Of a stretch of 64,000 nt of DNA, positions 8,185 through 16,600 are shown piece after piece. The translations under genes were made by a program, and so were the position numbers. This DNA is from Terrimonas ginsenosidimutans. Its GTDB lineage: Bacteria; Bacteroidota; Bacteroidia; Chitinophagales; Chitinophagaceae. The DNA lies in the NCBI RefSeq assembly GCF_022012415.1, contig NZ_JAKLTR010000005.1, forward strand, positions 62,001-126,000. Reading direction: 5' to 3'. The notes beneath the pieces were generated by a model. The model saw only the letters and a list, made by a program, of their open reading frames with translations. It had not been told where the DNA came from and did no database searches. Every line of letters begins with the position of its first letter. Position 1 is the first letter of the stretch.

Positions 8185-8290
8185 AAGGTTTAAAAGTTTA
8201 AGGGTTTAAGGCGGATCGTTTGGTGCTTGCCAGGTAGCAGCTGATTAAGAGTTTAACCAGTAAACTATTGAACACTTAAACTTTGAAACT
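8185..8290. repeat. AAGTTTA-type intergenic repeat arms
   Basis: Two loosely inverted arms (8185-8210 and 8250-8290) of the AAAGTTTA/TTTAAAC family lie between two minus-strand genes. Confidence 0.5.
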
Positions 8291-8295
8291 ATCCT

Positions 8296-8640
8296 TCAGA
8301 ACCCGTGTTCCTCAAAATAAAGCAAAACATGGTCTTTAAGAAAATTTTCCTGCTCGAATGGATTCATATCAGGCATGGCTTTGAGCTGGCGGAAATGAGG
8401 CCAGCCGTCACTATCGGTCTGTTCCAGCTCATAAAATCCGCTGGGGGTAAGCAAGCGGCAAATGGCTACGTGCATCAGGTCCTGCTTCTGTTCCTTGCTG
8501 AACTTATTCTTGATCTGACCAAATTCCTGGATCCCGATCAGGAAAAGGATCGATTCCATATCCGGCTTCTTGCCGAAGCGCTCCACTAGCCTGGCTTCCA
8601 GGTTCCACCACCGTTGTTGAAGATCGTCTGTTGCAAACAT
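8296..8640 (-). CDS. conserved hypothetical protein
   Basis: A 114-residue soluble protein with no signal peptide or membrane segment. It is rich in aromatic and charged residues (QQRWWNLEARLVERFGKKPD near the start, LLYFEEHGF at the end). The length and divergent position next to serS suggest a real gene of a Bacteroidota-restricted family, but the family was not recognised and no function is proposed. Its only start candidate is the ATG at 8640-8638. It shares with serS a 158-bp divergent intergenic region that holds an AAGTTTA palindrome. Confidence 0.65.
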   Translation of the reverse strand: MFATDDLQQRWWNLEARLVERFGKKPDMESILFLIGIQEFGQIKNKFSKEQKQDLMHVAICRLLTPSGFYELEQTDSDGWPHFRQLKAMPDMNPFEQENFLKDHVLLYFEEHGF

Positions 8641-8674
8641 CCTGCGAAGGTACGTAAGGAAGGGAAATCGTTGG

Positions 8675-8760
8675 AAGTTTTAAAGTTCAAAGGTTTTATT
8701 GTTTAACAGTTACGCAGGCCCCGTGCCTTTAAACTATTAAACTTTTGAACTTTTAAACCA
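8675..8760. repeat. AAGTTTA-type palindrome
   Basis: Inverted arms (about 8675-8707 and 8728-8760) made of 7-8-bp AAGTTTA-like units surround a GC-rich loop. The repeat lies between the divergent hypothetical gene and serS. Confidence 0.65.
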
Positions 8761-8774
8761 ACCCCGCCCTGCCT

Positions 8775-8782
8775 TATCTTTG
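8775..8782 (+). promoter_or_regulatory. -7 promoter box of serS
   Basis: TATCTTTG, a perfect TAnnTTTG match 17 bp before the serS ATG. The nearest upstream TTTG (8744-8747) is 27 bp away, longer than the usual ~20, so the -33 element is uncertain. Confidence 0.55.
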
Positions 8783-8798
8783 CCACAAAAGAAGGAAT

Positions 8799-10070
8799 AT
8801 GTTGCAATTACAGCAGTTACGCCAGGATCCTGAGTTGGTGAAGAAAAAGCTGGCAGTAAAGTATTTTGGAGAGCCGGGTCTCGTGGATGAGATCATTGTG
8901 CTTGATGATCAACGTAAGAAAGTTCAGTTGGAGTTCGATACCAATAAATCGCAGGTTAACAGCATTTCGAAGGAGATCGGTCAGCTGATGGCTAAAGGTC
9001 AGAAAGAGGAAGCCGAACAAAGAAAGCAGGCTGTCGCGGGGTTGAATGCATCTCTTCAACCGATCAGTGAAAAGCTGGCGGAAACAGAGAAGCAATTGAC
9101 AGATCTTTTGCTGAAGCTGCCAAACCTTCCTTCTGACAACGTGCCTGCGGGTAAAACGCCTGCGGAGAACGTCGTGGCTCGTGAAGGAGGAAGCAAACCG
9201 GCATTGCCGGAAGGATCTGTGCCTCATTGGGACCTGATCCGCAAATATGATATCGTCGATTTTGAAACAGGTGCGAAGATCACCGGCAGCGGATTTCCTC
9301 TTTACAAAGGGAAAGGAGCCAAACTGCAGCGTGCGTTGATCCAGTATTTTCTTGATTATAATACAGGCGCGGGGTATACCGAATACCTGCCACCGTTCAT
9401 GGTGAATGAAGCAACGGCTTACGGAACAGGTCAGCTTCCCGATAAAGAAGGTCAGATGTATTATATGCCGGCGGATAACCTTTATATGATCCCTACATCT
9501 GAGGTTCCGGTGACAAATATCTACCGCGACGAGATCGTGAAGGCGGATGATCTGCCTATCCGGATGACCGCGTACTCTCCGTGTTTCCGAAGGGAAGCCG
9601 GTAGCTTTGGAAAAGATGTAAGGGGTCTTAACCGAGTTCACCAGTTTGAAAAAGTAGAGATCGTTCAGCTTGTTCATCCTGATAAAAGCTACGATGCACT
9701 GGAAGAAATGGTGGCACACGTTGAAAAGTTGCTTCAGTCACTAGAACTGCCATACCGGATACTGAAGCTTTGTGGCGGTGATATGAGCTTTACCTCTGCA
9801 TTCACCTACGATTTCGAAGTATTCAGTGCAGCGCAAGAAAGATGGCTTGAAGTGAGCTCTGTATCTAACTTCGAAGCATACCAGAGCAACCGGATGAAGA
9901 TCCGCTTCAAAGATGCGAATGGTAAAACACAGCTTGTTCATAGCCTGAATGGAAGCTCACTCGCACTGCCAAGGATCCTGGCGTGTTTGCTCGAAAACAA
10001 TCAGACGGCAGAGGGGATCAAGCTGCCGGGAGTGTTGCATAAATACTTTGGGGAGGAGAAGCTGGCTTGA
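8799..10070 (+). CDS. serS: seryl-tRNA synthetase
   Basis: A 423-residue class II synthetase, which charges tRNA-Ser (and tRNA-Sec where present) in the cytoplasm. Residues 1-110 form the long antiparallel coiled-coil arm that contacts the tRNA variable arm. The catalytic domain follows, with motif 2 (FRREAGS...RGLNRVHQFEKVE) and motif 3 near residues 375-395 (LNGSSLALPRIL). Length is typical. It starts 17 bp after a perfect -7 box, so the leader is very short. The downstream gap holds a perfect palindrome of the AAGTTTA family. Confidence 0.98.
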   Translation: MLQLQQLRQDPELVKKKLAVKYFGEPGLVDEIIVLDDQRKKVQLEFDTNKSQVNSISKEIGQLMAKGQKEEAEQRKQAVAGLNASLQPISEKLAETEKQLTDLLLKLPNLPSDNVPAGKTPAENVVAREGGSKPALPEGSVPHWDLIRKYDIVDFETGAKITGSGFPLYKGKGAKLQRALIQYFLDYNTGAGYTEYLPPFMVNEATAYGTGQLPDKEGQMYYMPADNLYMIPTSEVPVTNIYRDEIVKADDLPIRMTAYSPCFRREAGSFGKDVRGLNRVHQFEKVEIVQLVHPDKSYDALEEMVAHVEKLLQSLELPYRILKLCGGDMSFTSAFTYDFEVFSAAQERWLEVSSVSNFEAYQSNRMKIRFKDANGKTQLVHSLNGSSLALPRILACLLENNQTAEGIKLPGVLHKYFGEEKLA

Positions 10071-10079
10071 GAGTAAGGA

Positions 10080-10142
10080 GTTTGAAAGTTTAAAGGTTTA
10101 AAAGTTGAACGCTACTCAACTTTTAAACCTTTAAACTTTCAA
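10080..10142. repeat. AAGTTTA-type perfect palindrome after serS
   Basis: About 25-bp perfectly inverted arms (GAAAGTTTAAAGG... and its complement) around ACGCTAC, starting 10 bp after the serS stop. The arms consist of 7-8-bp units. It could act as a rho-independent-like end structure but has no T-run. Confidence 0.75.
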
Positions 10143-10227
10143 CTTGCCACTTCTTTGTTAACGATTTAAAAACGTTTTCCGAATTTGGACGCGATGGATT
10201 ATTTTACCGTCTAAATAATGATCCACC

Positions 10228-10557
10228 ATGAGAAGAACGTTCCTTTCAATAGTAGCCGTTTCGGCTATTTTCGTAGCGTGTCATAACAAAACGGCACCGA
10301 CGGTTGCGACCCGTACAACGCTGCCGGAAGCCCCGGCTAAACCAGCTGAGCCGGTTGTATCAGCAGAAACCCTTGCAGCAGGCCATACTATTTACTCAAC
10401 CAGATGTGCGAAATGCCATGGTGAAAAACCAGTCGCCAACTGGACCGCTGAAGAATGGAAACCCATCCTGAAATCAATGATCCCGAAAGCAAGATTGGAT
10501 TCTGTGCAGTCAGTAAATGTAACTGCATATGTGAATGCAAACGCAAAAAAAGCATAA
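10228..10557 (+). CDS. c-type cytochrome lipoprotein
   Basis: A 109-residue lipoprotein. The signal peptide ends at the lipobox IFVAC (Cys18). A proline/alanine-rich linker (21-45) is followed by a minimal class I cytochrome c domain, with heme-attachment motif C60-A-K-C-H64 and Met84 (KSMIPKA) as the likely distal ligand. It should be a periplasmic electron carrier tethered to a membrane. The partner oxidoreductase is not in the window. A single gene, closed by the terminator at 10602-10638. Confidence 0.88.
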   Translation: MRRTFLSIVAVSAIFVACHNKTAPTVATRTTLPEAPAKPAEPVVSAETLAAGHTIYSTRCAKCHGEKPVANWTAEEWKPILKSMIPKARLDSVQSVNVTAYVNANAKKA

Positions 10558-10601
10558 GAGTAATCACTGTTTTTTAGTTTTCATTAAGATAAATCGACGT
10601 T

Positions 10602-10638
10602 AAACGAAACCAGCCGTATGGCAGGTTTCGTTTTTTCT
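10602..10638 (+). terminator. intrinsic terminator
   Basis: AAACGAAACC pairs with GGTTTCGTTT, followed by TTTCTTTTT. It ends the cytochrome gene. Confidence 0.8.
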
Positions 10639-10682
10639 TTTTCATATTTGTGCTGATTGTTATCAAACCAAAATCAGTCATT

Positions 10683-11327
10683 ATGAAAAAAAGTTTACTT
10701 ATCCTTTCTATTGCATCTTTTGCAATCATCTCTTCCACGCATGCTCAGATAAAAAAAGGAGCCACGCTCATCGGCGGCAATATAGGCGGAGGGACTTCCA
10801 ACACCGACAATCCTAATTCGCCTTATGTTGACCAAAGTTCTCTGGCGGTTGGACTTCGTTTTGGAAAGGCAGTCAAGGAAAATCTTATTGTAGGCGGGAT
10901 CGTGTCTTATTCCGGTAATAAATGGGAGAATAGCAATATTTCACCAACCTCTTCCACACAAAGACAGTATAGCGCAGGTGTTTTTGCAAGGAAATACAAA
11001 CCGATCGGGAACAGTGGTTTTTACATTTTTGGGACAGGCAGCCTTGCGGGAGTACTGACAAGATATACTGATACATATCCGCAGCCCGGCTCGGACACAA
11101 AAACAAAGGGGACGGCCGTTAATCTGAGTGTCGATCCGGGAGTGTCATATGCTGTTAACAAATGGCTTCAGATTGAAGCCGGCCTCAACAATCTTCTGAC
11201 ATTATCTTACCAGGTGTCAACCAGGGAGGACATGGGCGGCAGCTATAAAACAAAAAGCTTTAATGGTAACGTGAATGTATCCGGTCAGGTGCCGTTATAT
11301 CTTGGTCTGACAGTTTTACTTAATTGA
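10683..11327 (+). CDS. outer-membrane beta-barrel protein
   Basis: A 214-residue protein with a signal peptide (about 1-20, ending STHAQ) and alternating amphipathic strands throughout. Examples are GGNIGGGTSN, LAVGLRFGKAV and the closing VPLYLGLTVLLN. It fits a small eight-stranded barrel of the OmpA/OmpW-like group, and the family cannot be fixed further. ATG at 10683 is preferred over an in-frame GTG at 10650, because the signal peptide begins at MKKSLLIL. It is monocistronic with its own terminator. Confidence 0.75.
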   Translation: MKKSLLILSIASFAIISSTHAQIKKGATLIGGNIGGGTSNTDNPNSPYVDQSSLAVGLRFGKAVKENLIVGGIVSYSGNKWENSNISPTSSTQRQYSAGVFARKYKPIGNSGFYIFGTGSLAGVLTRYTDTYPQPGSDTKTKGTAVNLSVDPGVSYAVNKWLQIEAGLNNLLTLSYQVSTREDMGGSYKTKSFNGNVNVSGQVPLYLGLTVLLN

Positions 11328-11401
11328 TCCGTTCCGGCCAGCAATGGTCATTCATATACAAAGGGCCAAAAAACAAAAACCAACTATTAAACCTACTCCG
11401 G

Positions 11402-11442
11402 ACCGTTCCGTGCTGATAGAAGTGCGGAACGGTTCTTTTTTG
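11402..11442 (+). terminator. intrinsic terminator
   Basis: ACCGTTCCG pairs with CGGAACGGT around a 14-nt loop, followed by TCTTTTTT. It separates the barrel gene from the DUF1800 gene. Confidence 0.8.
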
Positions 11443-11533
11443 GGCCTGTATTAACGCAATGTTATTTGTTTCAAGTTCTACTGACGGCGTTAAACCTTGT
11501 TTATTTCCCTCGGTCTTACCCAAAATTCTTCGA

Positions 11534-13015
11534 ATGCCGTTGTCTAACCAGTTGAGAAATCAGCACCTGCTTTGGCGCGCCGGATTTGGTCCGGCAGTTG
11601 AACAACTAAATGATCTCCGTGATTTTACACCTAAGGAATTCTACCGGGCACTGGTAAAAGAATCTTCAAAAAAGCCGGTGTATATGAATGTGGCAGATAA
11701 CTATCTCAAGGGATTGGTGCAGGGTATCGGTGTTGCCGGTCAGTTGCAACGTAAAGAATTATCTGCCGACGAAAGAAGGAATATCCAGAGAAAGAACAGG
11801 GAAGGTGTACGCAATCTTAATATCACCTGGATGAACGAAATGGTGAACAGCGGAGCGCAGCTTCGCGAAAAAATGGCTTTCTTCTGGCATGGGCATTTTG
11901 CCTGCCGGAACCTTAATGTCTTCTATCAGCAGGAACTGTTGAATGTGATCAGACAAAATGCACTGGGCAATTTCGGCACATTGCTGAAAGAAGTTTCCCG
12001 GAGTGCAGCAATGCTCTTCTTTTTAAATAATCAGCAAAACAGAAAAGGTCATCCCAATGAAAACTTTGCACGGGAAGTGATGGAACTGTTTACACTTGGC
12101 CGCGGCAATTATTCCGAGAATGATGTAAAAGAAGCTGCCCGCGCATTCACCGGATGGGGTGCTAATGTGAACGGCGAATTTGTATTCCGCAAAGGACAAC
12201 ATGACAATGGCACCAAGACCGTTCTTGGCCACACCGGACAGTTCGATGGAGATGCAGTATTGAATATTCTTTTAGATGAAAAACAAACGGCCCGTTTTAT
12301 CTGTACCAAAATCTATAAGTTCTTTGTGAATGATGCGCCGGATCAGCAGCGAATACAATGGCTGGCTGATCGCTTCTACCAAAAGGAGTATGATATTTCA
12401 TCTCTGCTGGAAGATATCTATACCAGCGATTGGTTCTATGATGAAAAGAATGTTAGCGCGCGCATCAAATCACCTGTTGAATTGCTTGTCGGGATTCAGC
12501 GTATGTTACCAATGGCATTGCAGAACGAAGATGCATTGCTGGTGATCCAGCGGATCCTTGGACAGGTCCTGTTCTATCCGCCAAACGTAGCGGGATGGCC
12601 CGGCGGCCGATCATGGATAGACAGCAGCACGCTGATGATGCGTATGCGCGTTCCTCAATTGTTCAATGATGAAGATGAGATCAACATCAAACCTAAAGAT
12701 GATGATGATCAGATGATGGGCCGCAAGGATGACGGAGAAGCATCGATACCTGCAAAGCCACGCCAGCAAAAGATCGCAGGCGGAAGAGGAACAAGGCTGA
12801 TCAATGCAAACATCGAATGGACGGCTTACACAGATCATTTCAGTAAAACACAACGTGAATTACTGGTAAACGCAATTGCCGGCATACTGCTTCAGACAAA
12901 TACCGCGGTAGGCGCCGATATCATTACCAAATATTCTGACGGAAGCAGTCGCGAAGCATTTATCCGCTCCGCAACCATTCAGCTCATGAGCACGCCGGAG
13001 TATCAACTATGTTAG
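11534..13015 (+). CDS. DUF1800 family protein
   Basis: A 493-residue protein of the DUF1800 family, recognised from the N-terminal HLLWRAGFGP block, FFWHGHFACR (about 103-112), ENFAREVMELFTLGRGNYSENDV and the PPNVAGWPGGRSWID block. It sits directly before a DUF1501 gene; the two are paired in very many genomes, and their joint function is unproven. An acidic/basic low-complexity stretch (about 380-420) looks like a loop. ATG at 11534 is chosen because the family begins at HLLWR. An ATG at 11459 in the same frame is possible and would add 25 residues. An intervening AAGTTTA palindrome separates it from its partner gene. Confidence 0.88.
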   Translation: MPLSNQLRNQHLLWRAGFGPAVEQLNDLRDFTPKEFYRALVKESSKKPVYMNVADNYLKGLVQGIGVAGQLQRKELSADERRNIQRKNREGVRNLNITWMNEMVNSGAQLREKMAFFWHGHFACRNLNVFYQQELLNVIRQNALGNFGTLLKEVSRSAAMLFFLNNQQNRKGHPNENFAREVMELFTLGRGNYSENDVKEAARAFTGWGANVNGEFVFRKGQHDNGTKTVLGHTGQFDGDAVLNILLDEKQTARFICTKIYKFFVNDAPDQQRIQWLADRFYQKEYDISSLLEDIYTSDWFYDEKNVSARIKSPVELLVGIQRMLPMALQNEDALLVIQRILGQVLFYPPNVAGWPGGRSWIDSSTLMMRMRVPQLFNDEDEINIKPKDDDDQMMGRKDDGEASIPAKPRQQKIAGGRGTRLINANIEWTAYTDHFSKTQRELLVNAIAGILLQTNTAVGADIITKYSDGSSREAFIRSATIQLMSTPEYQLC

Positions 13016-13021
13016 ACAGGC

Positions 13022-13145
13022 GTAAGTTTAAAAGTTTGGCAGTTTAAGTGTTTGGAAGTTTTCACATGAGCGATAAGGATCGGAGACATAAACGCTAAAA
13101 TTTAAGCCTGCAAACTTTTAAACCATTAAACTTTAAAACAGTTAA
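13022..13145. repeat. AAGTTTA-type repeat arms
   Basis: Arms at about 13022-13062 and 13108-13145 are inverted versions of AAGTTTA-like units between the DUF1800 and DUF1501 genes. If structured, they would lie inside the transcript joining the pair. Confidence 0.6.
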
Positions 13146-13154
13146 ATTTTTCTT

Positions 13155-14354
13155 ATGCACTTTAAGCGCAGAGAGTTCATACAAGTTGGTTCACTTGCCA
13201 CTGCATCACTGATGCTGCCAAAGTTCCTGAAAGCTTTCGAAGGTAAGGCGATGGTGCCGCCGGGAAACAAGGTGGTGGTGGTATTGCAATTGAGCGGAGG
13301 AAACGACGGGTTGAATACCGTTGTGCCGATCGGCAATGATCTTTACTATAAGGCCAGGCCGAAGCTTGGGATCAACCAGACAAAGGCGTTAAAGCTGACG
13401 GATGAAGCAGGTCTTCATCCTGCGCTGACAAGTCTTCGGGAATTACATGATGAAGGCAATCTTGGGATCATCAACAGCGTTGGATACCCGAATCCTGATC
13501 GCTCGCATTTCCGGAGTATGGATATCTGGCATACGGCCAGCGATAGCAGCGAATACTGGAACGCTGGCTGGATCGGCCGTTATCTGGATGCACAATGCCA
13601 TGGATGTGACAAACCTACGCAGGCGATCGAGATCGACGATGTGCTGAGTCTTTCTATGAAAGGAGAGAACAATAAAGGTATTGCAGTGAAAGACCCCAGA
13701 CGTTTGTATGGTACTGCTAACGAAAAATTCTTTCGTGATGTGATGAAGCATCATCCGGAAACAGCGGGTGAACAACCGGTTGATTATTTGTATAAAACCA
13801 TGGCAGAGACATTGTCGTCTGCCGACTATATTTTCAAGCAAAGCCGTTTACATCCTACCAATGCAACGTATCCTTCAACGGAATTAGGTGTCAGTATGAA
13901 AACGATTGCCTCGCTGATCTTTTCGGAGATCAATACAAAAGTGTATTACGTTTCCCTGGGGAGTTTTGATACGCATATCAACCAGGAGTTTCAGCAACAA
14001 CGCTTGTTTACCGAAATGAATGATGCAATTGCGGCCTTCACAAAGGACCTGAAAGCAAACGGACGGTTTGAAGACGTATTGCTGATGACATTTTCAGAGT
14101 TTGGAAGACGTGTATCACAGAATGCAAGTGGTGGTACGGATCATGGCACTGCAAACAATATGTTCCTGATCAGTGGAGGGTTAAAGAAAAAAGGATTGAT
14201 CAATGCAATGCCGGATCTGTCTGATCTGAATGAAGGTGATCTGAAACACAAGATCGATTTTAAGAATGTATATGCTACTGTGTTAAATAAATGGTTGAAT
14301 GCAGATGCAAAAACTATCCTTGGACGGGAGTATGCCAATATGGATTTTATTTAA
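13155..14354 (+). CDS. DUF1501 family protein (Tat substrate)
   Basis: A 399-residue protein with a twin-arginine signal (KRREFIQVGSLATASLMLP, residues 4-22), so it is exported folded. The DUF1501 domain (about 37-395) belongs to the alkaline-phosphatase-like superfamily by fold. Visible blocks are VVVVLQLSGGNDGLNTVVP, the SHFRSMDIWHTAS motif and FSEFGRRVSQNASGGTDHGTANNMF, with candidate metal/acid residues. It is partner of the preceding DUF1800 gene. No substrate is established for the family. It is closed by a terminator shared with the convergent OPT gene. Confidence 0.9.
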   Translation: MHFKRREFIQVGSLATASLMLPKFLKAFEGKAMVPPGNKVVVVLQLSGGNDGLNTVVPIGNDLYYKARPKLGINQTKALKLTDEAGLHPALTSLRELHDEGNLGIINSVGYPNPDRSHFRSMDIWHTASDSSEYWNAGWIGRYLDAQCHGCDKPTQAIEIDDVLSLSMKGENNKGIAVKDPRRLYGTANEKFFRDVMKHHPETAGEQPVDYLYKTMAETLSSADYIFKQSRLHPTNATYPSTELGVSMKTIASLIFSEINTKVYYVSLGSFDTHINQEFQQQRLFTEMNDAIAAFTKDLKANGRFEDVLLMTFSEFGRRVSQNASGGTDHGTANNMFLISGGLKKKGLINAMPDLSDLNEGDLKHKIDFKNVYATVLNKWLNADAKTILGREYANMDFI

Positions 14355-14379
14355 GTGTTTTATTTCATGGCTGAAATGA

Positions 14380-14420
14380 AAAACCCCGGAGCCATTCATG
14401 GTCCGGGGTTGACTTTTTTC
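14380..14420. terminator. bidirectional terminator between convergent genes
   Basis: AACCCCGGA pairs with TCCGGGGTT, with a T-run on the plus strand (GACTTTTTT) and an A-rich left side giving T-richness on the minus strand. It ends the DUF1501 gene (plus) and the OPT gene (minus). Confidence 0.8.
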
Positions 14421-14431
14421 CTAAGAGAACG

Positions 14432-16486
14432 TTATTGCGCCTTATCTTTTTGCGTGGCGACACGATAGAGGATAAAGGACATCGCAGCGAAGAATAATAC
14501 ACCAAGCAGGTAATATCCGTTCTCGCCTAATGAGCTCGTCAATCCATGTTCGGTATTGATTGCATCAAGGAATTTTTTACCACCATCTGATCCACTTACA
14601 AAGGCGATGATCACACCGGCTACAGCACCGCCCGCGACCAGGCCGGTCGCAAAAAGATTGCCTTTTCCCAATTCTTCTTCCTCAGGAGATTTATGAATGT
14701 TTTTCTTTTTCTCGCGGGAGTCTACCAGGCCTTTGATCGCGCCTCCGATAAAGATCGGCAATGTTGTAGACAAAGGCAGATATGCTCCCACCGCGAAACT
14801 CAACGATTTGATACCGCAAAGCTCCATTACGATCGCCATGAACACACCAACGAAAATGAACTGCCAATCGAGGTTCTGTGATTGAATTCCTTTGATCAGG
14901 GTCGCCATCAGCGTAGCCTGTGGAGCGGGAAGTTTTTCTGTTCCGATAGCATGGGTTATACCTTGCTGAAGGAGTTCTTCGCTTGGTTTATCGAGGTATT
15001 GAATGGTCAGCCCGATCACAACGGAGGATACGATCGCGCCAATAAACAGGGCGATCTGTTGATTGCGTGGTGTTGCCCCAACAATAAACCCGCTCTTGAG
15101 ATCCTGTGAGGTTGCTCCTGCATTTGCCGCAGCGATACAGATCATACCGCCAACCACAAGCACAAGCGGTTCGTATGCCGGACCTGCCCAGCCCACGCTG
15201 ATAAAGATCAGGCTGGTCCCCATTACCGTCGCGATGGTCATGCCACTGATGGGATTATTTGATGATCCGATCAAACCTACTATACGGGAAGATACCGTTA
15301 CAAACAATGCTCCGAACAACACAACGAGCAGGCCGATCAGTAATTTTTGACCAACTCCCTGTCCGGGTACCTGTGGCAACAAAGCGATCAGCAGCACGAG
15401 TGCCAGACTTCCCAGGACCACTACTTTAAGGCTCAGGTCACGATCTGTACGTTTTACCGAATTGTTCTCGCCACCTGAATTTTTAAATGTTGCGACGCTC
15501 GACTTGACTGACTTCACAATTGTCGGCAGCGTTTTCAGCAGTGTGATAATACCACCTGCGGCAACCATGCCCGCTCCGATCTGACGGATGTAGGCGTAAT
15601 AAACTGCCGATGAATAGTCAGCAAATGTATGCGTAACGGGATCCCAGCCACCTTTGCCACCCGCCGTTTCAACGCTGGCGAGATAGCCAAACTTCACGAG
15701 CTGCGAAGCGATCAGATCCGGACTAACCAGGAAAGATAAAAGCGGGATCAGCACCAGCCAGCTTAATACACCACCTGCTACAAGTACCCCTGCAATACGT
15801 GGCCCGATGATATAACCCACACCGAGATATTCAGGCGTGATCTCACCGCTTACCTTCGCTGATGGAAAGAATTTGTTGGCCTGTTTGGTAGCCATGTACG
15901 GCACCTCCGCAATAAAATGTAATACTTTTTGAAGTAGTGCATACAGAAATGCAACACCTAAACCCCAGAAAGCTGTTTTTGCAAAATCTCCACCTTTCTC
16001 TCCAGCTTTTAAAACGTCACCGCAGGCAGTTCCCTCCGGGTAAGGAAGTGTTTCGTGCTCGTTTACGATCAGGGCTTTTCTTAAGGGCACCATTAGTAAG
16101 GTTCCGAGAAGTCCACCAACGATGGCAAGCACAAGGATCGTGAGATAGTTGAAATATTCGGCACTGTCTTTTGAAGAAAGAAATAGAAATCCCGGTAGCG
16201 TGAATGCGACACCGGCGGCAATACTTTCACCCGCACTGCCGGTTGTCTGAATGATATTATTCTCGAGGATCGTTGTCTTAAAGAAACGACGTCCCAGCGT
16301 AATGGCGATCACGGCAATCGGAATAGAAGCCGAAACCGTTAAACCGGCTTTAAGTGCGAGATACACTGTTGCCGCACCGAAGATCACACCAAACAAAGAA
16401 CCCAGGAGAATCGACTTCACCGTCAGTTCTTTCATATTTGTTTCCGGCGCCACAAAGGGCTTGAAATTGGATGGTTTCTCTGCCAT
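14432..16486 (-). CDS. OPT family oligopeptide transporter
   Basis: A 684-residue inner-membrane transporter with about 16 hydrophobic segments. It matches the OPT superfamily: LTVKSILLGSLFGVIFGAATVYLAL near the N-terminus, NEHETLPYPEGTACGDVLKAG (about 142-162) and the SGMTIATVMGTS region. OPT proteins import small peptides or peptide-like metal chelates with protons. Two POT peptide transporters follow on the same strand upstream, making a block of three candidate peptide importers. Each has its own spacing and a hairpin between, so a single operon is not certain. Confidence 0.9.
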   Translation of the reverse strand: MAEKPSNFKPFVAPETNMKELTVKSILLGSLFGVIFGAATVYLALKAGLTVSASIPIAVIAITLGRRFFKTTILENNIIQTTGSAGESIAAGVAFTLPGFLFLSSKDSAEYFNYLTILVLAIVGGLLGTLLMVPLRKALIVNEHETLPYPEGTACGDVLKAGEKGGDFAKTAFWGLGVAFLYALLQKVLHFIAEVPYMATKQANKFFPSAKVSGEITPEYLGVGYIIGPRIAGVLVAGGVLSWLVLIPLLSFLVSPDLIASQLVKFGYLASVETAGGKGGWDPVTHTFADYSSAVYYAYIRQIGAGMVAAGGIITLLKTLPTIVKSVKSSVATFKNSGGENNSVKRTDRDLSLKVVVLGSLALVLLIALLPQVPGQGVGQKLLIGLLVVLFGALFVTVSSRIVGLIGSSNNPISGMTIATVMGTSLIFISVGWAGPAYEPLVLVVGGMICIAAANAGATSQDLKSGFIVGATPRNQQIALFIGAIVSSVVIGLTIQYLDKPSEELLQQGITHAIGTEKLPAPQATLMATLIKGIQSQNLDWQFIFVGVFMAIVMELCGIKSLSFAVGAYLPLSTTLPIFIGGAIKGLVDSREKKKNIHKSPEEEELGKGNLFATGLVAGGAVAGVIIAFVSGSDGGKKFLDAINTEHGLTSSLGENGYYLLGVLFFAAMSFILYRVATQKDKAQ

Positions 16487-16513
16487 ACAGTTAATTTATG
16501 CGGGGGAAGATAG

Positions 16514-16600
16514 GAAGTAAAAAGTCAAAATTAAAAAGTAAAAAGTCAAAAACGTCCCGCTTTGAAACTGTCCAAAAGCGGGACGTTTTTGACTTTTACT
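16514..16600. repeat. heptamer repeat palindrome (AAGTAAA/AAGTCAA family) with terminator
   Basis: Seven-base units (AAGTAAA, AAGTCAA, AATTAAA, AAGTAAA, AAGTCAA) run into a GC-rich stem (AAACGTCCCGCTTT with its complement), and then inverted units TTTGACTTTTACTT. The stem plus T-run can terminate the POT gene on the minus strand. The same units recur at 34551 and 38624. Confidence 0.8.

Noticed and set aside
8817-9719. 300-codon minus-strand frame
   Set aside because: It lies entirely opposite serS, whose motifs are unmistakable, and has no recognisable domain.
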